Below are positions 22,073-33,271 of a stretch of DNA of 64,000 nt, in pieces. This stretch comes from Scolanthus callimorphus (lineage: Eukaryota; Cnidaria; Anthozoa; Actiniaria; Edwardsiidae). The stretch's first letter is position 1, and each line of letters opens with the position of its first letter. The translations under genes and the position numbers were made by a program. The notes beneath the pieces were generated by a model, which was not told the DNA's origin, searched no databases, and worked only from the letters and a program-made list of their open reading frames with translations. The stretch spans positions 27,150,961-27,214,960 of the forward strand of contig CM066922.1 in the NCBI GenBank assembly GCA_033964015.1, read 5' to 3'.

Positions 22073-23588
22073 ACCAAGCTACGAAGAGTCACAGCTTACG
22101 TATTGCGATTTGTGAATAATACGAGAGAGAAGACGCGTTTGACAGGAGCGTTGAGCGTGGCCGAGCTGAGGAAGGCGCAAGATTGTCTAGTGCGAAAGGC
22201 GCAAGAAGAATCGTTTGACGAGGAGCTGTTGTGTCTAGGAAAGGGCAACGAGATTCCCAAGCAGAGCAGATTGAAATCGCTTGATCCTAGACTCGAAGAT
22301 GTGTTCCTAGTTGTGGGCGGAAGACTAGACAGAGCGCAACTGTTACCATACAAGACCCGACATCCAAGAGTTCTTTGTTCTCGTCATCCGTTATCGCCGT
22401 TGTTGATTGAAGAGATGCACAGAATCTACTATCATCCACCCACAGAACACTTGTTGAATCTAATTCGGCAGGAATACTGGATTATTCACGGTCGACAATC
22501 AGTGCGAAGTATGAAGTTTAAGTGTATCTGCTGTTGTCGTCAGACTATTAAACCTGAAGAGCAGCACATGGCAAATCTACCTGACTGCAGGCTAGGGGGA
22601 GGTACTGTGTTCGGAAATACCGGTGTCGACTTTTCGGTCCAATGATAGTGAAGGAACGGCGTTCTGAAGTTAAAACGTACGATTGTTTATTCGTAAGTAT
22701 GAGTACGCGAGCATGTCACCTGGAGTTGGTGGACGATCTCACGACTGATCACTTTATTATGGCACTCAGGAGGTTGTAGCGCGGAGAGGACGCCCAAAGA
22801 AACTGTTCAGTGACAACGGAACTAATTTCGTAGTCGCAGATAATGACTTGAAGAAGTGTATTGAAGAACTTGATCAGGAAGGAATTAAGAACTTTTGCGC
22901 GCCAAAGGAGATTGAATGGCATTTCAATCCGCCAGGTGCCCCACACTTCGGGGGAGCCTGGGAGAGGTTAGTACAGTCCACCAAGAAGACGCTAAAAGCT
23001 GTGATTAAGAATAGAGTTGTGTCTAAAGAAGCCCTGAGAACGGCGCTAGTGGAGGCTGAGGGTATACTCAACAGTCGTCCGATAACTCATGTTGCTAACG
23101 ATACGGGTGATGTAGAGGCCTTAACACCAAATCACTTTATTCTCTTGCGAGCGAATCCAAATTTAGAAGATGCAGATGTTAGCGACAGAGAGATCAACTT
23201 TATGAAGATCTGGATGCAATCACATGCGTTAGCTAATTTCTTCTGGAGAAGGTTCTGCAAAGAATATTTACCGAGTCTGACGGAGCGTAAGAAGTGGAAG
23301 AACAAGAAAAGAAATGTTCGGGAGGGAGATATCGTGCTTTTAGAGGAGCCGAATCAACGGAGAAGCGTGTGGCCCATGGGGAAAGTTGTCAGTACCCATC
23401 CGGGTCGTGATGGACTTGTACGAGCTGCAACTGTGCGTACCAACTGTGCGTACCAAGAGACCAGTAGCGAAGCTGTACTTGCTACTACCTGCGGACAATT
23501 GAGGATCGTCGTGACTTTGTGGAAGTCATCGACTTGGGGCGAGGATGTGCCTCCCACTTCCGGTTCCGGCCAGTTGATTGACACTTAG
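22043..23588 (+). pseudogene. BEL/Pao element 1: integrase
   Basis: Two overlapping frames. 22043-22645 contains the linker, then the zinc-binding domain (H at MHRIYYHPPTEH, cysteines at CICCC) and the start of the catalytic core. The core continues in a shifted frame (first Asp in GVDF at 22620-22635; LFSDNGTNF at 22800-22830) and 22848-23588 supplies PPGAPHFGGAWERLVQS with the catalytic glutamate, ILNSRPIT, LTPNHFILL and a C-terminal domain rich in basic residues and WPMGKVV. All three D, D, E positions are present but at least two frameshifts (near 22640 and 22780) separate them. The element would not make an intact integrase. Confidence 0.88.
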
Positions 23589-23725
23589 CTATTTTTAGGC
23601 CCACGAGTTGGGTAGTGTCTTGTAAGCTTTTCGGGAGTCGAGTATGTGATCATTGTGAGTTGAGTTTGTGAAAGAAAAAACCCTAGAAACCCATGGTGTG
23701 AGAGTCTTAATCGAACCAGCGCAGC
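23589..23725 (+). other. BEL/Pao element 1 3' end: candidate start of LTR
   Basis: After the integrase stop comes a short non-coding tract and a possible LTR start at TGTCTTGTAAGC (23616). About 110 bases later the sequence changes to the protease end of a different BEL/Pao element. So the LTR, if real, is truncated. No matching 5' LTR is in the window, so this rests on position and the TG start only. Confidence 0.35.
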
Positions 23726-24796
23726 GTGTTTAAGTCGCCCCGCGACATTAAGGGACATCCACATCTCAGAGAGATTCCGATAGCGGACGTAGATCTAAAG
23801 AGGGTTTCTCTCCTTATCGGTCTTGACGTACCCAGCGCGCATATTGTGCAAGAACTTAGAACCTCACAGGACGGAAGCAACGGACTCTACGCTACAAGGA
23901 CATCGCTAGGCTGGACAGTCGCAGGGACTTTAGAATTAGGACGTAAGATCCTACATGAGTTGAATTTCAACTTCACTAGCGGTGTTCGAGATCTCAACAA
24001 GCAATTTGAAAGATTCTGGCAGATTGAAAACGAATGTATTAGCGACACGTCGTCTAAGTCAATGTCTCCGGAAGACGTCAAGGGGCAGAAGATACTTGAC
24101 CAAACGACAGAAATTGTCGATGGCCATTATCAGGTCGGTCTGTTGTGGAGAGAAGAAGAACCACAGCTGCCTAACAATCGGGCACTGGCTGACTCAAGAC
24201 TTCAAAGTCTAAAGAGAAGATTCAAGCGAGACTCGGACTTCGAGGACAAGTACCGAGCTCAGATGCAAGACTACATTGACAAGGGATACTGCAGAAAACT
24301 CTCAGAAGAAGAAGATCGGCACATGACTCCGAAGACAAACTACCTCTCTCACCACGGGGTGAGTAGCCCCAATAAACCTGGACGCGTCCGAGTAGTCTTC
24401 GACGCAGCCGCTCAGTACCACGGAACTTCGTTAAACAAGGAACTTGTAAGTGGTCCCGACTTGACAAATAGTCTTGTCGGAGTTTTGCTCAGGTTTCGCC
24501 AAGACAACGTAGCTATAGTAGGAGACGTGGAAGCAATGTTCCACCAAGTTAAGGTTCCACCAACAGATCAAGACGCCTTGAGGTTCTTATGGCGGACACA
24601 CAGCGTTGAAGATGAGCCACACGAATACGTTATGACGTCACATGTCTTTGGCCCCACAGATTTACCGTGTTGTGCAACTTATGCTCTTCAAAGGACGGCG
24701 CACGACAACAAGGACGACTTCAGCGAGCTCGTAGTTCATACCGTTCTTAAGAACTTTTACGTGGATGATATGCTGACAGCAGTAAAGAGCGAATAA
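23726..24796 (+). pseudogene. BEL/Pao element 2: protease end and reverse transcriptase
   Basis: A 356-codon open frame. Residues ~10-75 (HLREIPIADVDL, SLLIGLDVPSAHIV, TSLGWTVAGTL) match the end of the aspartic-protease-like domain upstream of RT in BEL/Pao. Residues ~135-215 are the connector (GLLWREEEPQLP, YIDKGYCRKLSEEE). The RT fingers/palm follow: NKPGRVRVVFDAA, VAIVGDVEAMFHQVKVP with the first catalytic Asp, MTSHVFGPTDLPCCATYALQ, and FYVDDML near residue 345 with the YVDD pair. The frame ends at a stop directly after the YVDD block, so the protein is truncated before the thumb, which continues in other frames. Start is arbitrary: the gag and protease N-part are missing. Confidence 0.9.
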
Positions 24797-25864
24797 CTAG
24801 CACTTGACGTCGACCGAGGAGCCATCGCGTTACTAGCAAGAGGCGGTTTCAGATTGACCAAGTTTTCTTCGATTAACTTCCGAAGTCAGAGAGAGCCGAC
24901 CCTACGCTGGATTTGGACTTTGATGACTTAACTGTACAACGTGCCCTCGGTGTTCAGTGGGATGCCGAGGCGGATACTATCGGATTCAAGGTGATCAACC
25001 TCGATAGGCCAGATACGATGAGGAGCCTTCTCTCTACTCTGGCTTCATTCTATGACCCGCAAGGATTCGCTTTACCAGTATTGCTGCACGCTCGACAGTT
25101 GCTACAAGAGTGCTGGAGACGGGAGTTATGCTGGGGACTATCCCCTACCTGAAGATCTGTTGAAGTCATGGAGACGGTGGAAGGAAGACCTGCCGCTGAT
25201 GAGTGAAGTGCGGATTCCTCGGTGTTACTTTTCGAGGGAGGATCGCGATGACTGCACTCACCAGTTGCATCACTTTTGGGGTATGGAGAACAGGTAGAAC
25301 GGGTATGGAGCAGCATTGTACCTTAGAGTTCAATACAGCGACGGAACAGCGGAATGCGTGATGCTCATGCCTAAATCGCGGAACGCCCCCAAGAAGACAG
25401 TAACTATTCCACGCCTGGAGTTACAGAGTGCAGTGCTGGCAACTAAGATACATAAGATCATCACCAAGGAACTCAGTATTCCGGTACAGAGAGAACTTTT
25501 GGTTTATCTCCGGTGTAATAACCTGTGAGTGCGCACGAACTGCGTCACAAAGCTTCCTTTGTTTGGTAGAACGAATCAGGATGAAATAAGAACTGAACAC
25601 AAAAGGTTTCCTCTGGGAACTCTCCGGAGTTAACCCGAACTTTTCTGGACAGACAGTATGATCACGCTGTACTGTCTTAACAATGAAGCGAAAAGGTTCC
25701 AAACCTTTGTAAGTAACAGAATCAACCAGATTCGACGTGACACCGAAGTCTCCCAATGGCGCCATTGTCCCGGGATTCTGAACCCCGCGGATGATGCGTC
25801 CCGCGGACTCACCGCACGTCAGTTTGTTCATAATAAGAGATGGCTACAAGGACCTGATTTCTGA
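24797..25864 (+). pseudogene. BEL/Pao element 2: RT thumb and RNase H, split by a MITE
   Basis: 24913-25152 holds the RT thumb/connection (ALGVQWDAEADTIGFKV, STLASFYDPQGFALPV, HARQLLQECW). 25316-25528 begins RNase H (DGTAECVMLMPKSRNAPKK, TIPRLELQSAVLATK). The frame is then interrupted by the 136-bp insertion at 25501-25636; removal of the insertion and one 8-bp duplication rejoins the frame. 25658-25864 finishes RNase H (TFVSNRINQIRRD, ILNPADDASRG). Several stops and shifts lie between these blocks (around 24800-24910, 25152-25316), so this is a dead copy independent of the MITE. Confidence 0.85.
25501..25636. mobile_element. 136-bp MITE inside RNase H
   Basis: Flanked by exact GAACTTTT at 25493-25500 and 25637-25644. 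Ends GGTTTATCTCCGG and (inverted) GGGTTAACTCCGG pair over ~13 bp. The host reading frame continues across the site once the insert is removed. 8-bp duplication suggests a hAT-like mobiliser. Confidence 0.8.
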
Positions 25865-25865
25865 G

Positions 25866-27288
25866 TAAGTCAGAAGAGTTCTGGCCACTTCAGTCCTTAG
25901 AGACAGTTCCGGACGAACAACTAGAAATCAAGAAAGAGAAGGCAGCATACGCTACCAGTGTTTCGCGCGACGACGGTGATCCACTAATGGAACTACTAGG
26001 CCGATACTCCTCGTGGACGGCTTGGCAGAAGGCCGTTGTATGGCTCTCGAGATTCGCTGCTTGGATCAAGAACAAACGGAAGCTAAAACGAGAAAGAATC
26101 ACGATAGATGAGTTGGATAACGCGACCTTTAAGATCGTATCCCTCGTTCAGAAAGAATGCTTTGCAACAGAAGTCCAAGACCTGAAGATCAATGATGTGT
26201 TCGCGCATCAAGCAGAATAGTTAAGCTGAAACCGATGATGATGCAGAAGGAAGGTGTCCTAAGAGTGTCGGGACGCATTTCAGAGGCCCCAGTGACTTAC
26301 GATGCGAAGCACCAGCTGATCATACAAACAACAACAACATATTTCTTTATTACATATCAGCACTGAACATTATATACAGGATGCCGCAGAAGCACCCTGT
26401 AACACGGTTTGTCATTCGACACTACCACGAGAGGCTGGCGCTTTGCGGTACAGAACACTGTTTATCAGTTATACGAGAGAAGTTCTGGATAGTTAGAGGA
26501 GGGCAGCCATCAAGACCGAAATCGGCGGATGCCTCCGTTGCAGGAAACGTTGCGCAAAGACCATGACCCAGGAAATGGCAGATCTACCAAGCGTCAGATT
26601 AACCCCTTACGAGCAAGCCTTCACATGCACAGGCTTAGATTACTTTGGTCCCCTTCAAGTAAAGCGAGGACGCAGCGTGTTAAAGCGATACGGCTGCATA
26701 TTTACCTGCCTAACCACCAGAGCGGTCCATCTGGAACTGGCACAGTCGCTTGAAACGGACGACTTTATTATGGTGCTTAGACGATTCATCAACACCAGAG
26801 GCCCTGTCAAACAGATTTGTTATGATAGCGGCTCTAATTTTGTCGGGGCTGAACGCGAGATAAAGGAGGCGATAGAAGATTTAAACCACTCACGGATAGA
26901 GGAAGAGATGCATTAGACGGGGTGCGACTGGATCTTCCACCCCCCTACGGCTTCCGGAGCGTGCGCAGATCGCTGAAGCCCAGGTGTTAACAGATCGCTA
27001 CTGGAGCAGGTGGCTCGAGAAGTACATTCCGTGTCTCAGGTCAGGCAGAAGTGGAAGAAGAGTCTCAGGAATTTAGCCACTGATGATCTAGTACTTGTGG
27101 TCGATAAGGATCAACCGAGAGGAAGATGGTTGCTTGGTCGCGTAACTGAGGTATTTCGAGCAAAAGACGGACACGTTCGGAGTGCTATGGTGAGAACGCA
27201 CAAGAACACTTACCATCGCCCTATCACGAAACTCTGCCTTTTGGAGACAGCGGAAAGACTGAGAGGAGAGGACACAACCAGCTAGGAC
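25866..27288 (+). pseudogene. BEL/Pao element 2: linker and integrase with internal deletion
   Basis: 25987-26220 is the RNase H-integrase linker (LLGRYSSWTAWQKAVVWLSR). A ~50-bp A/T-rich interruption at about 26322-26380 precedes the zinc-binding domain (FVIRHYHERLALCG, then a shifted frame with CLRC...C). 26563-26916 is the catalytic core with CTGLDYFGP (first Asp), GCIFTCLTTRAVHLELA and SGSNFVGAE (second Asp region). A stop at 26914 follows. The segment that should contain the catalytic glutamate is missing: FHPPTAS is followed almost at once by the C-terminal domain (QVRQKWKKSLRNLATDDLVL, RGRWLLGRV) ending at 27285. The same deletion is present in the 32-kb copy, so it predates the duplication. 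Confidence 0.85.
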
Positions 27289-27406
27289 AGACGTTCATGA
27301 AAGATGGACAATTGCACTCGATAGTTGACATTTATTCAGTATAGATTAGATTAGATTAGATTACAGAGGATGGACGATCCCCCTGGCTCGCCATCGGGGG
27401 CCGGGA

Positions 27407-28030
27407 TGTAAAGAACGTTGCGTTTATTACATTTATTAGTGTTCAGGCCTCGCGCGAATTCAAGAGCATATGTGAAACAGAATTGTTATTCAGATAGAAT
27501 CTGCACACGGATGAAAGTATTCGTTTACGGATCTCCCGCCCATCAACCGGCACAAAGTGCGTTACATGCATTGATGCCTTGCACTTGACTGGGTTTTGCT
27601 GTCTCGAAACCCTTTCGGACTCTTGCGCAAGGCAAGTAAGGGATCTGGACACCACAAAGTACAAACACTGAACTTGGGCCACCTGTGATCTAACGGTAAA
27701 TATATTACACCAGAAACACACACAAACGTGACCTTCGGGCGTCACATCTTTTTTCCTGTCTCAAAGCTCAGTCATTCCACCTGCAGATGTTTGTTATGAA
27801 CTTTTGTTAGCATTTAGAAAGAAGAATTTCACAAAAACAAACATTAAAACATGAACAAATCAGGCAACAAAAGTCTGGATTTTGATGTAAATGTTCAGCT
27901 GTTGACAAAAATTGTTCACGCGCGCTGCTGACGAAGATCACGCCACTTTCAACATAGCCGCGCTCAGCTCTGTTTTGATTCCTTACCAGGGGAATATGTT
28001 TTCGTTTCTTTGCAAACCACAAAATCGAAA
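27407..28030 (+). other. Candidate BEL/Pao 3' LTR start and following non-coding repeat
   Basis: A purine/G-rich tract CGGGGGCCGGGA at 27395-27406 resembles a polypurine tract and is followed by TGTAAAGAACG, a plausible LTR start. The LTR end is not identifiable because no second LTR of this element is present. Downstream sequence from 27532 is shared with copies at 33515 and 37594. A (GATTA)n tract lies at 27345-27362. Minus-strand frames 27443-27745 and 27807-28022 are unsupported. Confidence 0.4.
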
Positions 28031-29220
28031 AAAGCTCTCCAATTGCTGCGTCACGCCGAGGCTAAGGTTAATCAGACACTGATAAAGACCTTCATTCTCC
28101 TGAAATGCAAATGAGTCCTTTCTCATGCTAACGATTTTCACCCTCACAGTGCCAAGGTCAACCTAGCCTCTAATTCAAACAAAGGTTGTAGAACAACTGC
28201 GCCGAAGCGAAGTGAAGTTTTGACAAAATCCTTAGATAAATTATCCTACTTAACAATTATTCGCCGAAGGCGAAGTGAATAATGGCGAATAGTCACCGAG
28301 ACCGGAAGTCGAGGACACTATTCGGCACTAATCACGGAGCCTGAGGAGAATAATTGTTTTAGTGTATATTACACGGGAACGCTCCAAAAAAAATATCTGA
28401 ACGACACTAAATGTGGCATTTGCCGACATTATGTAGCCTCTTTCTGTATGCGTGACGTTTGTCACGCACGCGACATTACGTCAGACTTACTACAAGCATT
28501 CGGCTACTCAGCACATGGTGGAAACTTGCTGCTGTTTTAGAGAAGCAAAAACGCTAGAAGTCACTTGTTTTAAACCTTAATATCGACTACGATAAAATAT
28601 TTATGTTTTTAGAAGGTTGCAAGGATGGATTGGAGGGTCAAACTCTTGGACAATGAGGAATACATTGTACTTAAAAAGAGACCTTGCTCATATAATCAAG
28701 GTAAATTACGATTTAGCCTGCGAACAGGCTCTCCTGTGTTGTTATTCGGAGTTTTTTGTTTCGTCTAGCCCCCCGAGAATTCGCAAATCAGCTACCCAAA
28801 ATCGCAACAGAATTCGCAAACAAGCTACCCAAACTTCGCCACGCCAGCTATCACAAGCGGATTTCTCCTAGCCCCTAGAACTCTAACTAGCGCCTGTGTG
28901 CAGGCTAATTACGATTATGATTTTCGATTTCTTATTCTAATACTTACCTTGATTCCTTTGACAACATTAAGGAGATAAACAGCTGTTGTTTCTCTCTTTT
29001 TTATTATCTCTTTTTCGATTGCGTACAAGATTCGTACCTGTTTCTCCTTTCTTCTTTTCTAAATTCAGTTGTACTTTAGTAGAGCTAATTTTACCTGATA
29101 TCAGAAAGAAAAAAACGAAAAATTAATAACTTCTATAAGAAACACAGATAATCAATGCTCCTTCAGTAACATTTGCAAAACGGAAATTCTAAGCTGTTCT
29201 CGAGTAGACCTCTTTACCTT

Positions 29221-29388
29221 GGGCATAATGTTGTCCCATTTCAGATCACGTGGTATTCCGATCCCATGAGTACTTTTTCTTTGTTGTTCTGCTACGCACC
29301 GAAGGATATATGAATATGGAAGCACCAAAACATAGATAGATTATTCAAATGAATGCCACGTGATCTGAAATGGGACAACATTACGCCC
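29221..29388. mobile_element. 168-bp MITE (GATCACGTGG family), copy 1
   Basis: Arms GGGCATAATGTTGTCCCATT and TTCAGATCACGTGG are repeated inverted at 29345-29388. Copies at 35170-35337 (by the segmental duplication) and 49451-49617 (independent). Target duplication not clear. Confidence 0.8.
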
Positions 29389-29488
29389 ACGAAAACAAAA
29401 AGGCAAAATAATAGGAAATAGAAATAAAACTGCCAAAGATTGGTTTTCAGACAAGACGCGAACATTTTGTAACGGTTTTTTGGTCGCC

Positions 29489-29524
29489 CTGAAGAAGGAC
29501 CGAAATAGAGGTCCGAAACGTTGG
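29489..29524 (+). ncRNA. Hammerhead-core-like hairpin (degenerate)
   Basis: CTGAAGA, stem GGACC/GGTCC with loop GAAATAGA, then GAAAC. The order CUGANGA-stem II-GAAA is the hammerhead ribozyme core, here with A instead of U at the fourth position, which would likely abolish cleavage. Such motifs occur in terminal repeats of Penelope-like elements in animals. No Penelope protein is seen nearby. The duplicate sits at 35439-35474. Confidence 0.35.
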
Positions 29525-30127
29525 CATAGTTTGCGTTTCAAATTGTTATTTGTTAAATTGCCAGCTTTGAGAGATTTCTGAAGTTGAGAAACCCTGGCTT
29601 CTTCCGGTTTTTGCAATCAACAATATTTTATTTGACTTTAGAGCCGCTACGTAGGCTATGCTTCTCTATTTATTCTATACAGAATTCCTGATACCAAATA
29701 TATACCAGAATACCAAATATTCTGTGAGAATAGACCAACTTCGATATATTAAAAATCGTACTTAAAGTGCGAGTATGACCAAAATGGTATCTTACCTATA
29801 AACCCACTATGTTGTACTATAATAGTCCAGTCATTTTACGTGAATAATAAGGCTAACCCGGAACAAATTGCAACAGTACAAATCTCAACGGATTTATACT
29901 CTATTATACTCACTTAATAAGATATCAAATGTCGTCCCAAATCCCGATAAGGCAACATCTCGAAATCAAAGGGCTCTATGAGCCAACTCATTCATGAATT
30001 CGGAATTAGTGAATGGATAATTTTTGCAGATATTGAAATTACTTTGGGAGGAGACTGCCCTATCTTGGGGCGGGGTGCATGTCGTACTTTCAGGGTTAAA
30101 AATCAGGCCTCTGGTAGCTTTAGGGAT

Positions 30128-30168
30128 AACCCTAACCTAACCCTACCCTAAACCTGACCCTAACCTAA
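30128..30168. repeat. Telomere-like CCCTAA tract
   Basis: Degenerate CCTAAC/CCCTAA repeats, about six, continuing for about ten bases (30428-30438) beyond the insertion at 30169-30427. CCCTAA is the complement of the animal telomere repeat TTAGGG; too degenerate to be a live telomere. Confidence 0.6.
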
Positions 30169-30427
30169 CAGGGGCGTAGCCAGCACTTATGAGAGGGGGG
30201 GTTCCAAAATTCAAAAAATAAAAAACTCCACATAGATCTCAGGGAAAAACTAGTATTTGAAGAAATCTACATTTTATGGAGCTTCTATTTGTTGTCTATT
30301 AATATTTACAATTTTAGTAGCAAGTCGGTCCAGACCAGAGGCGAGGGGGGGGGGGGGGGGGGGGGGGGTTCCGCTGCGGGAGAGGGGGGGTTCCGGAACC
30401 CCTGGAACCCCCCTGGCTACGCCCCTG
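30169..30427. mobile_element. hAT-type MITE with CAGGGGCGTAGCCAG ends
   Basis: 259 bp. Both ends read CAGGGGCGTAGCCAG inward, an end sequence widely seen in animal hAT elements. Flanked by CCTAA on both sides, from insertion in the telomere-like tract. Interior has a poly-G run at 30343-30368. A similar left end appears alone at 45604-45625. Confidence 0.75.
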
Positions 30428-31057
30428 CCTAACCCTGGATGATAGATAGTGATAGACTGGTATAGGTGGTTTGTTGGGTTAATCTATATTGGTGTACTTG
30501 GACATGAATTTATATCAGGAAAATATGTCTTGTTGGTACCTTTTAGGGGTCAAAATCAACTAAGCAACACCATGTTTGGTACCTTTTAGGGGTAAAATCG
30601 AAATTTCCCAATGAGCATCCCCGTCCCAAGAATAGGGGAGCCCCCGCTGGGAAAATACTGGATACAGGCATGTGGTAAGTTCTCATCAATAGCCACATGG
30701 AAGATATGGGCAATTCAAGAAAATGCCTCTGATTTTTGTTCAAATGTTGTCGTATTGCCTTTCAAAGAGATCTCCAGTTGGTTTACCCCTAGCATGGACA
30801 AGACAAGCATATATACAGGCACGAAATCCAATAGTGCTGGCAGATTGATTTTTCTTGAATTTTGCTAAGTGTCCAATTATTTTGAAATTGGATAGTTTAA
30901 GTCTATGTATGAATGCTATATTATAATAAATAACAGGGCTCCATACTTGTTCAACGAAAAAAAAAATGAATTCAAAATTCCTCAGGAACACCAAATTGGA
31001 TCCGGCCTTTACTGAATTTTCACTCAATCTTTTTCTTATTGTAAGCATGGAGTCCAA

Positions 31058-31086
31058 TATATAATATAATATAATATAATATAATA
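31058..31086. repeat. (ATAAT)n microsatellite
   Basis: Five to six pentamer repeats. The flanking region 30660-31330 has no gene I can support; poly-G runs at 31188-31206. Confidence 0.85.
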
Positions 31087-31334
31087 CTCATAGTAGTCAT
31101 GTTACGTAAACTGTACCATTTTGTATACAGACCCTATTTTCTGATACATTTTCACAAGCCACCCCCACACACAATGTTAAGCCGCTGGGGGGGGGGGGGG
31201 GGGGGAGGCGCAGCAAGGGGTGGACAGAAAAAATCCCCACCATTGGGCCAAAATACAGTGTCAAATCTTGGTCAATATTCCTACCCCGGGCTGTATGATT
31301 TCATCAAATTTGTCAGTCGTGTGACTTATTAGTA

Positions 31335-32017
31335 GGGTCTGTTAGCGATTTTGTCGTGCACTTTTGCGTACAGGCACCAAACTTGACACAAGTGTTCCTT
31401 GGGTGATACCAAACAGATTTAGAGGGGGGTGCCACAAATGTTGGCCCTAGGGGGGAGGAGAGGGGGCTTCTTGTCCACATTGGACATTAGGGGTCCTTTT
31501 GGGGCTGCAAAGACTGTACAGGCACCAAACTTGGCACAATTGTTCCTTGGGAGATACCAAAGATCATTTAGAAGGGGTGCAACAGATGTTTGCCCCAGGG
31601 GGGTAGGGAGGGGTAATTTTGAAATTTTGGAATTAAGCATGGGGGTCTTTTGGGAGCCCCGCAAACACCGTACAGGCATCAAACTTGACACAAATGTTCC
31701 TTGAGTGACACCAATCAGATGACGGAGAGGGGGGAGCAGAAATAATCGCCCTGCGTGGGTGGGGAGGGGCGATTTTGTTCGAATTAGGCATGGAGGTCTT
31801 TTAGGAGCTGCATAGACCATACAGGCATCACACGTAGCAAAATGTTACTTGGGTGTTACTACACAAATTCAAAGGGGTGTCACAATGTCTGCCCAAGGGG
31901 GATGGGGATGGGCATTTTTTCCGAATTAGCATGGGGGCCTTGGGAGCCGCAAGACCGTACAGGCACAAACTTGGCACACATGCTTTACTTTGGTGATGGC
32001 AAACTGATTCAGAGGAG
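31335..32017. repeat. ~150-bp minisatellite
   Basis: Units beginning TACAGGCACCAAACTTGGCA occur near 31371, 31515, 31670, 31820 and 31960 and contain CTTGGGTGATACCAAA and a G-rich AGGGG block. The array stops exactly where BEL/Pao copy B begins (32018), so that junction is a breakpoint of the duplication. Reading frames here are array translations. Confidence 0.85.
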
Positions 32018-33271
32018 GTTGTATGGCTCTCGAGATTCGCTGCTTGGATCAAGAACAAACGGAAGCTAAAACGAGAAAGAATCACGATAGATGAGTTGGA
32101 TAACGCGACCCTTAAGATCGTATCCCTCGTTCAGAAAGAATGCTTTGCAACAGAAGTCCAAGACCTGAAGATCAATGATGTGTTCGCGCATCAAGCAGAA
32201 TAGTTAAGCTGAAACCGATGATGATGCAGAAGGAAGGTGTCCTAAGAGTGTCGGGACGCATTTCAGAGGCCCAGTGACTTACGATGCGAAGCACCAGCTG
32301 ATCATACAAACAACAACAACATATTTCTTTATTTACATATCAGCACTGAACATTATATACAGGATGCCGCAGAAGCACCCTGTAACACGGTTTGTCATTC
32401 GACACTACCACGAGAGGCTGGCGCTTTGCGGTACAGAACACTGTTATCAGTTATACGAGAGAAGTTCTGGATAGTTAGAGGAGGGCAGCCATCAAGACCG
32501 AAATCGGCGGATGCCTCCGTTGCAGGAAACGTTGCGCAAAGACCATGACCCAGGAAATGGCAGATCTACCAAGCGTCAGATTAACCCCTTACGAGCAAGC
32601 CTTCACATGCACAGGCTTAGATTACTTTGGTCCCCTTCAAGTAAAGCGAGGACGCAGCGTGTTAAAGCGATACGGCTGCATATTTACCTGCCTAACCACC
32701 AGAGCGGTCCATCTGGAACTGGCACAGTCGCTTGAAACGGACGACTTTATTATGGTGCTTAGACGATTCATCAACACCAGAGGCCCTGTCAAACAGATTT
32801 GTTCTGATAGCGGCTCTAATTTTGTCGGGGCTGAACTCGAGATAAAGGAGGCGATAGAAGATTTAAACCACTCACGGATAGAGGAAGAGATGCATTAGAC
32901 GGGGTGCGACTGGATCTTCCACCCCCCTACGGCTTCCGGAGCGTGCGCAGATCGCTGAAGCCCAGGTGTTAACAGATCGCTACTGGAGCAGGTGGCTCGA
33001 GAAGTACATTCCGTGTCTTCAAGTCAGGCAGAAGTGGAAGAAGAGTCTCAGGAATTTAGCCACTGATGATCTAGTACTTGTGGTCGATAAGGATCAACCG
33101 AGAGGAAGATGGTTGCTTGGTCGCGTAACTGAGGTATTTCGAGTAAAAGACGGACACGTTCGGAGTGCTATGGTGAGAACGCACAAGAACACTTACCATC
33201 GCCCTATCACGAAACTCTGCCTTTTGGAGACAGCGGAAAGACTGAGAGGAGAGGACACAACCAGCTAGGAC
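32018..33271 (+). pseudogene. BEL/Pao element 2 integrase, duplicate copy B
   Basis: Near-identical to 26035-27288: linker, broken zinc-binding domain, core frame 32545-32898 (CTGLDYFGP, SGSNFVGAE) and C-terminal frame 32966-33268. It shares the same missing catalytic-glutamate segment and the same stop after EEEMH. Differences are point changes, for example CSDSG here against CYDSG in copy A; CSDSG is closer to the usual SDNG-type motif, so copy A carries the newer change there. Confidence 0.88.

Larger units (their letters stand above)
26035..29970 (+). repeat. ~3.9-kb direct duplication, copy A
   Basis: Matches 32018-36235 at what looks like ~98% identity, same orientation. Homology starts at GTTGTATGGCTCTCG (26035 and 32018) inside the BEL integrase linker and ends after ATCCCGATAA near 29965/36230. 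It spans the integrase, candidate LTR, a GATCACGTGG MITE and a hammerhead-like hairpin. Only single-base and 1-2-base differences are visible, apart from the 320-bp insertion in copy B and a short deletion near 28745 relative to copy B at 34732. Confidence 0.9.
30045..30655. mobile_element. C/G-ended MITE, composite copy
   Basis: Left end near 30045-30085 (GACTGCCCTATCTTGGGGCG, GGGTGCATGTCG) and right end 30533-30655 (GGTACCTTTTAGGGGTCAAA repeats, GAGCATCCCCG, AGGGGAGCCCCCGC) match the family at 16855-17221. The interior is expanded by a telomere-like tract and a hAT-type insert. Outer duplication not recognised. Confidence 0.55.

Noticed and set aside
27443..28022. Minus-strand frames conserved in both duplicate copies (27443-27745, 27807-28022)
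   Set aside because: Conservation is explained by recent duplication; the diverged third copy breaks them, and no domain is recognisable.
31419..31820. 133-codon minus-strand frame rich in proline and leucine
   Set aside because: Lies wholly in the 150-bp minisatellite and repeats with it.
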